Part shown: piece by piece, positions 1 to 6,400 of the stretch | Numbering within the stretch: position 1 is the stretch's first letter | Layout of the letters: each line of letters opens with the position of its first letter | Source of the DNA: JAIVGV01 sp035295985 | GTDB taxonomy: Bacteria; Acidobacteriota; Blastocatellia; Pyrinomonadales; Pyrinomonadaceae | NCBI GenBank assembly: GCA_035295985.1 | Contig: DATHBT010000179.1 | Location: forward strand, 1 to 11,376 | Direction: 5' to 3' | Length of the DNA stretch: 11,376 nt | Translations under genes and position numbers: made by a program | Notes under the pieces: model-generated | Database searches by the model: none | The model's input: the letters and a program-made list of their open reading frames with translations, nothing else | Told to the model about the DNA's origin: nothing

Positions 1-95
1 GCGTCGCAATCGACGGGCTGGTACTGCGCTCCGAGTCGCGCCCCGGCGGGCGTTGCGGCCTCGCCATCAAGATTACTAACCACCGGTTCCTCTGA
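1..95 (+). CDS. 3' end of an upstream gene, product not recognised
   Basis: An open frame (first full codon at base 3) runs in from outside the window and stops with TGA at 93-95. The last 30 residues are visible and include GLVLRSESRPGGRCGLAIK followed by ITNHRFL. Nearly every codon ends in G or C, as in the genes downstream, which is why I take this frame as coding rather than the alternatives. Too little remains to assign a family; the end looks like a small beta-rich domain, but that is only an impression. The next gene starts 156 bases later on the same strand, so the two could be co-transcribed. Confidence 0.5.
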   Translation, partial: VAIDGLVLRSESRPGGRCGLAIKITNHRFL

Positions 96-200
96 GTCGG
101 AAGCCGGGGGCGGGTGTTTCTCGCTGGCGGGCGCGCGCCGCAAGACGCGCAAGTACGAAGGGCCGCCCGCCTCAGAGCGGGGGAAGCCCTCACAGTTCCC

Positions 201-232
201 GCCGCGGGCCGCGCGCCTCGGCGGCCCGCGGC
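201..232 (+). repeat. GC-rich hairpin directly before the 252 gene's ribosome binding site
   Basis: A perfect 10-base inverted repeat (201-210 with 223-232) encloses a 12-base loop. With one bulged C (198-200) the stem can extend so that TTCC upstream pairs with GGAA at 233-236, the first half of the purine-rich Shine-Dalgarno stretch. There is no T-tract after it, so it is a poor intrinsic terminator. It could be a leader structure that tempers translation of the following gene, or a Rho-type or stabilising structure at the end of the upstream transcript. Confidence 0.5.
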
Positions 233-240
233 GGAAGGAG
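233..240 (+). promoter_or_regulatory. Ribosome binding site deciding the start at 252
   Basis: GGAAGGAG lies 11 bases before the ATG at 252, immediately followed by an AT-rich stretch. It selects ATG 252 over the in-frame GTG at 114, which has no such motif and would put 46 Arg/Ala-rich residues before the signal peptide. Confidence 0.75.
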
Positions 241-251
241 TCATATTATTC

Positions 252-383
252 ATGAATAAAGCGATTCTTAAACAGACCGCGCGAGTGCCGCGCGTGCTGC
301 CGGCAACAGTCGCGGCGTACGCGCTGCTCTTCGCGGGCGCGATCCTCCTGCGCGCGCCCGTCCCCGCGGCGTCGGCGCAGGCC
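252..383 (+). other. Signal peptide of the 252 gene product
   Basis: A basic start (Lys3, Lys8, Arg12, Arg15) is followed by the hydrophobic run ATVAAYALLFAGAILL and an Ala-rich end with a plausible cleavage site after ASA-QA. The cleavage position is approximate. Confidence 0.6.
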
Positions 384-3266
384 GTCAACGAGCCGCCCGC
401 CGCGCCGCACTCGATCATCGTCTTCCCCGAGCGCGACTTCGTCACCGTCGAGGGCTACGACCCGGCCGACGGCACCGTCCGTATCGAGGTCGTCCGCAAT
501 GGCGTCGTGGTCAGCTCGGCCGCGGGGGTCCCCGACAAAGTCGGCTTCCTCGAAGTCAACCACCCCGGCGGCCTCTGCTGGGAGAACGTCACGCCCAACA
601 TCCGCCCCGGCGACATAGTCCGCACCACGCAGAACGGCGTCGTCGATCAGACAAGGACGGCCAACGTCACGGCCGGGCCGGCCGTGGACATGGGAGGCGG
701 CACTATCGTCATCCACGGCACGGCGCTCGACGCGGCCGGCAACCGGCTCCCCGAAGATCAGATCGAGCAGCGGATGGTCGCCAGCAGCGCCACCCCGTTC
801 GCGCTGAGCGGACGCCGCACGCTGCGCGCCGACTTCGTCTCGACGGCCGGCGGACTCCCCACGCAGGACGGCCTCATCACGTGGGACGCGCCCGGCTCGG
901 CCAACTGGACGGCCACCTACACGGGCCTCTCGGCCGCGGACGTGACGCTCGCCTTGCAGTCCGAGTCGCGCGGCTACTGGCTCGGCTCAGACCCGGCGGC
1001 CCTCACTGAGCTTACAATTTTTGAGGTCGGCGACGTTGCCAATGGCCCGCAGTCCCCCTGCGTCGCGCCTTCCGAGGACGGCTCACCCGGCGGCTCGCCC
1101 GGCCCCGTCCCGCCCGCTCCGGCCTACGACCAGCTCTTCGACCCGCCCCAAGTGATCATCGACGAGGACGGCCTGCCCGAAGTGCAGAGCATCGTCGTCT
1201 TCCCCGAACGCGACTTCGTCTCGCTCGAAGGCTTCCACGCCAACTCGATGACGATCAACGTGCTGCGCAACGGCGTGACCGTCGGCGCGGCGCTCAACGT
1301 GACGCCCGACATCGCCGGCGTCTTCGAGGTCAACCACCCCGGCGCTGCGTGCTGGGTCGGGCAGACGCCCGACATCCGCCCCGGCGACGTGGTGCGCGCC
1401 ACCTACACCTTCACCGATCCCGTCACTTTCCAGACCTCGGTCATCGCCGAGCAGACGACCGTCGCCAACGTCACGGCCGAGCGCCCGATCGACATGGGCG
1501 GTGGAACTGTCATCGTCCACGGCACGGCGCAAGACGCGGCCGGCAACCCGCTCCCGATTGGGCAGGTCGAGCAGCGGCTCGTCAACGGCGGCGACCGCTT
1601 CGACTTCAACGGGGGCCGGCGCACCCTGCGCGCCAACAGCGTGGGAGCCGATGACGGCACGCTCGCCTACGACGCGCCCGGCTCGGTCAACTGGACGGCC
1701 ACCTACACGAACCTCGGCGCGGCGGACGTCCGCCGCGCCATGGAAGCCGAGTCGCGCGGCTACTGGCTCGGCCGCGACCCCGCGGCCCTGAACGAGTTGA
1801 CCATCTTCGAGCTCGGCGCGGACGTGGTGGGCGGCCCTGCGACCCCCTCCTGCACCGCGCCGCCGGAGCCGACCGTCACCGTCACCGCGAGCGAGCGTAG
1901 CGGCGTCTATGCCGAGGGGCCGAACGTTTATCTCGTCCCCTCCGACCCGCTGGCCGAAGTCTTTTACACGCTCGACGGCAGCCAGCCGACGACGCTCAGC
2001 ACGCGCTTCGCCGCCCCCATCTCGATCCCGGCCGGCACGACGCGCCTGCGCTTCTTCGCCTCCGTCCCCGGCGGCCTGCGCTCGCAATTCGTCTCGGAGA
2101 CCTACGTGGCCGCTACACCGGCGCCGCCGCCCAACCCGCTGAACGCCCCCGACCTGATCGCCGAACACGACACGGGCGTCTCCGCGACCGACAACGTGAC
2201 GCGCAACCCGCGCCCCGTCTTCGTCGGCAGCGCCGCGCCGCTCAACATCGTTGAGCTTTACGCGACGGGCGGGCCGTTCAGTACGTCCACCCTCGCCGGG
2301 CGGACGCGGGCCAGCTCGGGCGGGGCCTACATGATCCTTCCGGCCGTTCTGCTTGACGGCGACTACAGCCTCGCCGTCAAGACTTACCCCGTCGGCGGCG
2401 CCCCGGGCGCGGCCACGCCGCCGCTGGCCGTCACCATCGACACCATCGCGGTGACGCCCTCTTCGGCGTTCCTCGATCCGTCGAGCGACACGGGCACACA
2501 GGGCGACGGCATCACCAACGACACGACGCCCGCCGTCCGCGGCACGGCCGAACCCGGCGTGCAGCTCGATCTCTACTTCGACGGGTTGCAGTGGGGCAGC
2601 GGCGCGGCCGGCCCTGACGGGCAGTACGTGCTCGTCTCGAACCAGCCGCTCACCGCGGGTCTCCACACCGCCTACGTCGTCTCAAGCGACGTGGCGGGCA
2701 ACGTCAGCAACCCGACGCCGCTCATCTCCATCACCGTGGACACGACGGCGGCTGCCTCGAACATCACGCCCCAAGGCGGGAGTTCGTTCACCGGGCCTTT
2801 CAACGTCGCGATCTCGACCGAGTCCGGGGCCACGATCCGCTACACCCTAAACGGCCCCAACCCGACCGCCACTACGGGGACGCTCTACACCGGGCTGATC
2901 AACATCTCGGCGACGACCGTGCTCCGCTTCGTCACCGTCGACCGGGCGGGCAACGTCTCGGCCGTCAGGACGGAGACCTACACGCTCGCGCCGCCCGCCG
3001 CGCCGAGCGCGCTGAGCGTGTCGAACCCCTCGGCCGGCCTCGTCCAGCTCGTCTGGACGGACAACTCGAACAATGAGTCCGGCTTCGAGGTCTGGCGCTC
3101 CACGTCGGCCACGACCGGCTTCGTACTCGTCAGGACGGTCGCGGCCAACACGCTGACGACCACCGACGGAGTCCCGAAGGGGACTTACTACTACCGCATG
3201 AGGGCTAAGAACGGCTTCGGCTTCTCGGCCTACACGACGACCGTCGGCATCACCGTGAAGAGGTAA
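252..3266 (+). CDS. Secreted multidomain protein: two unknown repeats, chitobiase-C-like, Ig-like and FN3 domains
   Basis: The 1004-residue product starts with MNKAILKQ, then a hydrophobic stretch ending near ASAQA, a signal peptide of about 44 residues. Residues ~54-270 and ~313-534 are two copies of one domain, opening with SII/VVFPERDFV, sharing NHPG..CW, IRPGD, MGGGT, NWTATYT and ESRGYWLG, each with two Cys (109/270 and 367/534) that may form disulfides. I do not recognise this domain. Residues ~542-620 and ~834-914 resemble the chitobiase/beta-hexosaminidase C-terminal domain (FYTLDGSQPT; IRYTLNGPNPT). Residues ~633-829 look like two bacterial Ig-like domains, the second with the DVAGNVSNPTP pattern. 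Residues ~915-1004 are fibronectin type III (VQLVWTDNSNNESGFEVWR). No membrane anchor or sorting signal is visible at the C-terminus, and no catalytic motif is seen, so a scaffold or adhesin-like role outside the cell is inferred. It sits 78 bases before the copper protein gene on the same strand. Confidence 0.85.
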   Translation: MNKAILKQTARVPRVLPATVAAYALLFAGAILLRAPVPAASAQAVNEPPAAPHSIIVFPERDFVTVEGYDPADGTVRIEVVRNGVVVSSAAGVPDKVGFLEVNHPGGLCWENVTPNIRPGDIVRTTQNGVVDQTRTANVTAGPAVDMGGGTIVIHGTALDAAGNRLPEDQIEQRMVASSATPFALSGRRTLRADFVSTAGGLPTQDGLITWDAPGSANWTATYTGLSAADVTLALQSESRGYWLGSDPAALTELTIFEVGDVANGPQSPCVAPSEDGSPGGSPGPVPPAPAYDQLFDPPQVIIDEDGLPEVQSIVVFPERDFVSLEGFHANSMTINVLRNGVTVGAALNVTPDIAGVFEVNHPGAACWVGQTPDIRPGDVVRATYTFTDPVTFQTSVIAEQTTVANVTAERPIDMGGGTVIVHGTAQDAAGNPLPIGQVEQRLVNGGDRFDFNGGRRTLRANSVGADDGTLAYDAPGSVNWTATYTNLGAADVRRAMEAESRGYWLGRDPAALNELTIFELGADVVGGPATPSCTAPPEPTVTVTASERSGVYAEGPNVYLVPSDPLAEVFYTLDGSQPTTLSTRFAAPISIPAGTTRLRFFASVPGGLRSQFVSETYVAATPAPPPNPLNAPDLIAEHDTGVSATDNVTRNPRPVFVGSAAPLNIVELYATGGPFSTSTLAGRTRASSGGAYMILPAVLLDGDYSLAVKTYPVGGAPGAATPPLAVTIDTIAVTPSSAFLDPSSDTGTQGDGITNDTTPAVRGTAEPGVQLDLYFDGLQWGSGAAGPDGQYVLVSNQPLTAGLHTAYVVSSDVAGNVSNPTPLISITVDTTAAASNITPQGGSSFTGPFNVAISTESGATIRYTLNGPNPTATTGTLYTGLINISATTVLRFVTVDRAGNVSAVRTETYTLAPPAAPSALSVSNPSAGLVQLVWTDNSNNESGFEVWRSTSATTGFVLVRTVAANTLTTTDGVPKGTYYYRMRAKNGFGFSAYTTTVGITVKR
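411..1061 (+). repeat. First copy of a ~220-residue coding repeat
   Basis: This stretch and 1188-1853 encode two copies of the same domain in tandem. They are similar along the whole length, with short identical DNA blocks such as the 25 bases beginning at 960 and 1747. The protein difference is large enough that the duplication is not recent. Confidence 0.8.
1188..1853 (+). repeat. Second copy of the ~220-residue coding repeat
   Basis: It matches the copy at 411-1061 in order and spacing of all shared motifs. It has an insertion of about ten residues near 1410-1450 (the segment around FTDPVTFQTS), between IRPGD and the MGGGT motif. The two Cys positions are kept (residues 367 and 534). Confidence 0.8.
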
Positions 3267-3277
3267 CCACGGCAAGA

Positions 3278-3318
3278 GGGCCGCGGGGGCGGGGCGTTGA
3301 GTTCCCCGCCCCCGGCCC
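3278..3318 (+). terminator. GC-rich hairpin between the 252 and 3345 genes
   Basis: The left arm 3278-3294 and right arm 3304-3318 pair over 15 bases with a two-base bulge and a 9-base loop. There is no T-run after the stem. It may be a weak or Rho-assisted terminator, or an mRNA-stabilising structure that lets the two genes be expressed at different levels from one transcript. Confidence 0.45.
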
Positions 3319-3333
3319 GCAACCGAAGACAGC

Positions 3334-3338
3334 GAGGA
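3334..3338 (+). promoter_or_regulatory. Ribosome binding site deciding the start at 3345
   Basis: GAGGA sits 6 bases before ATG 3345. It favours this start over the in-frame TTG at 3297, which lies inside the hairpin and would add 16 residues before the signal peptide. Confidence 0.7.
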
Positions 3339-3344
3339 ATCATC

Positions 3345-3419
3345 ATGATCACACGACACCTCAAGCTAATCAGCCTGGCGTTTGCGCTGGTGGCTACCCT
3401 GTGCGTCGCGGCCTCCGCG
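3345..3419 (+). other. Signal peptide of the multicopper-oxidase-like protein
   Basis: Arg4/His5/Lys7 precede a hydrophobic core LISLAFALVATLCVAA with a likely cleavage after ASA near residue 25. No twin-arginine motif is seen, so export through Sec and copper loading outside the cytoplasm are inferred. Confidence 0.7.
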
Positions 3420-6400
3420 GCGACGCCGGGCGGTTCCGCAACGGCCGCCGCCGGGTGCGCCGCGCCGCACGCGCCCCGCCTGCCCGACATCGACGCAGCC
3501 GACTTGGAGGCGAGCGAGACGGGCGTTCCCACCGACGGGAAGGCAACCGACGTGGGCGACAGCGCCGCCCCCCTCAAGTCCGAGGTCGCCTTGCCGGAAG
3601 CGGAGACCCCTGCGACGGCGGAGGCGAACCCCCCCGCCCTGCCGGAAGGTAAACCGCTCGACACCAACATCCCGTTGACCGTCGCGCCCGCGGCCGGGCA
3701 ACCTTCGCTCGCTCCGCGGCCGCTCCTGCTCACGTCGGCCGCCGTGCAGACCGCGCAGTGCGCGCGGACGATCACGGCCAAGGTCGTCGCCTTCGAGCAG
3801 GTCTACTATTACAACCGCCTCGGCGCGTTCAACCCCGCCGGCACGCTCTACGCCCTGAGGCGCGATGTGGCGCCGATCAACGGGGCGGCCGGCCTCATCC
3901 CCGGCAACGTCCGGCTCCGCGCCGACAAGCGCCCGCGCCCGCTCGTCCTGCGCGCCAACGAGGGCGACTGCCTCGAAGTCGAATTCACTAACCTACTCCA
4001 CCAGTCGCCGCCCAACAGCGACTCGCCCGCGACGCGCGACGCCTCGATGCACGTCGACGGCCTCGAACTCATCGACAGCATCTCGAACACCGGCCAGAAC
4101 GTCGGCCAGAACTTCAGCACGCACGCCGCGCCGGGCGAGACCCGCACCTACAAGTGGCACGCCCGCAAGCAGGGCCAGTTCCTGCTCTACTCGACCGCCG
4201 CGATGAACGGCGGCGAGGGCGACGGCGGCGCCCTCGTGCTCGGCCTCTTCGGCTCGGTCAACGTCCAGCCGACGGGCGCGAAGTGGTACCGCTCGCAGGT
4301 CAAGGCCAACGATCTCGAACTCGCCACCGTGGGCCGCAACCCGGCCATCGCCGGGGCGACCGTGGGCACGCCGAAGATCAACTACGAGGCCAAGTACCCG
4401 GCGGGCCACCCGCGCGCCAACACGCCCATCCTCAACATCCTCGACGGCACGGAGATCGTCCACAGCGATCTCAACGCGCTCGTCACGGGCTTCACCGAGG
4501 ACTGCACGAACGCCCCGCCCTCCTCGACCTGCGGCAAGCCCTTCCGCGAGTTCACGGTCATCTTCCACGACGAGACCAAGACCGTGCAGGCGTTCCCCGA
4601 ACTCAACGCCGAGATGATGACGGGCGTGCGCGACGGCTTCGCCATCAACTACGGATCGGGCGGCATGGGAGCGATAGTGTTCGCCAACCGCAAGCGCGTC
4701 GGGCCGGCGAAGGACTGCGGCGAGTGCAAGCTCGAAGAGTTCTTCCTCGAATCCCTGCCGAACGGCGATCCCGCGATGATCGTCCGCAAAGACCCGGCGA
4801 CGGGCGCGGCGGTCGAGGCCCTCTACCCGGACGACCCGTCGAACGTCCACCACTCGTACCTGAACGACCCCGTCCGCTTCCGCAACCTGCACGCCGGGCC
4901 GAAGGAGACGCACGTCTTCCACCTGCACGCGCACCAGTGGCTCTTAAGCCCGCGCGATCAGAACTCCACCTACCTCGACTCGCAGACCGTCTCGCCCGGA
5001 TCGGGCTACACCTACGAGATCAACTACGGGGGCACGGGCAACCGCAACCTCGGCCCCGGCGACTCGATCTTCCACTGCCACCTCTACCCGCACTTCGCGC
5101 AGGGGATGTGGGAGCTGTGGCGCTCGCATGACGTGTTCGAGGCGGGCACGGCGGATCGCAACCTGCCGGACTACGAGATTCAGGGCGGCACGCCGAACCC
5201 GGCCGTCGTCCCGCTGCCGAACATGCCAATGCCCCCGATGCCCTCGGAGCAGTTCAAGGGCTACCCCTTCTACGTCGCGGGCAAGCCGGGCCACCGCACG
5301 CCGCAGCCGCCGCTCGACATGGCGAAGCACACGGACGGCACGGAGCTGAACGGCGGGCTCCCCCGCCACATCATCACCGAGGCCGAGTTCGTTGACGGCA
5401 TCGCCGCGGTCGAGCCGCACTTCCTCGAAGACCCCATCGCCGCGCGCGTCCGCGCGGAGGTTAACAACGACGCGAACATGTTCATCTTCGCCCGCAAGCT
5501 GACGGCCGCGAAGGTCGAAATGATCCCGCAGGACGGCACCCCGGCCGAGAAGACCGCGATGAACTTCCACGGCGGCCTCTTCCCCGGAGCGCAGGCGGCC
5601 ACCACCGCGTATGGCCTCGACGTGCGCGCCTACCCGTCCTTCACGGCCTCCGGCGCGCAGGGCCTCTTCCTCGTCCGCGGCGGCACGCCCAGGCAGGGCG
5701 CGCCCTACGCCGACCCCTGCCCGAACTCGCCGGGGGCGGTCAGGAAGTACAAGGCGGCCTACATCCAGTTCGACATGCCGGTCAACAAGTACGGCTGGCA
5801 CGACCCGCAGGCGCGTATCATGGTCCTCGATCAGGACGTGAACGCGACGCTGAACGGCACGCGCAAGGCCGAGCCGTTCTTCTTCCGCGCCAACTCGGGC
5901 GACTGCGTCGAGTTCCGCGCGACCAACCTGATCCCGAATAACCTCAACCTCGATGACTTCCAGGTCTTCACGCCGACCGACACCCTCGGCCAGCACATCC
6001 ACCTCGTGAAGTTCGACGTGACCTCGTCCGACGGCTCCGGCAACGGCTACAACTACGAGGACGGAACCTTCGGCGCCTCGGAAGTCCGCGAGCGCATCGA
6101 GGCCAACAACCACTACCAGCAGACTCACAACCCGACCAGCCCGGCCCTGCTCGAAGCGAAGGCGCACCCCGACTTCGGCGCGGGCCCGAACGGCGACTGG
6201 ATCGGCGCGCAGTCAACCATCCAAAGGTGGTGGGCCGACCCGCTCCTCAACCGCAGCGGCCAGGACCGCACCATCCGCACCGTCTTCACACACGATCACT
6301 TCGGCCCCTCCTCGCACCAGCAGCACGGCTTCTACGGCGCGCTCGTCGTCGAGCCGAAAGGCTCGACGTGGCAGGCGCTCGACGGCAGCCCGCTCGGCGG

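Noticed and set aside
114..251. Longer start (GTG 114) for the first large gene
   Set aside because: It adds 46 Arg/Ala-rich residues before a clear signal peptide and lacks a ribosome binding site; ATG 252 has GGAAGGAG in front.
3297..3344. TTG start at 3297 for the multicopper-oxidase-like gene
   Set aside because: It falls inside the intergenic hairpin, and ATG 3345 with GAGGA is followed directly by a signal peptide.
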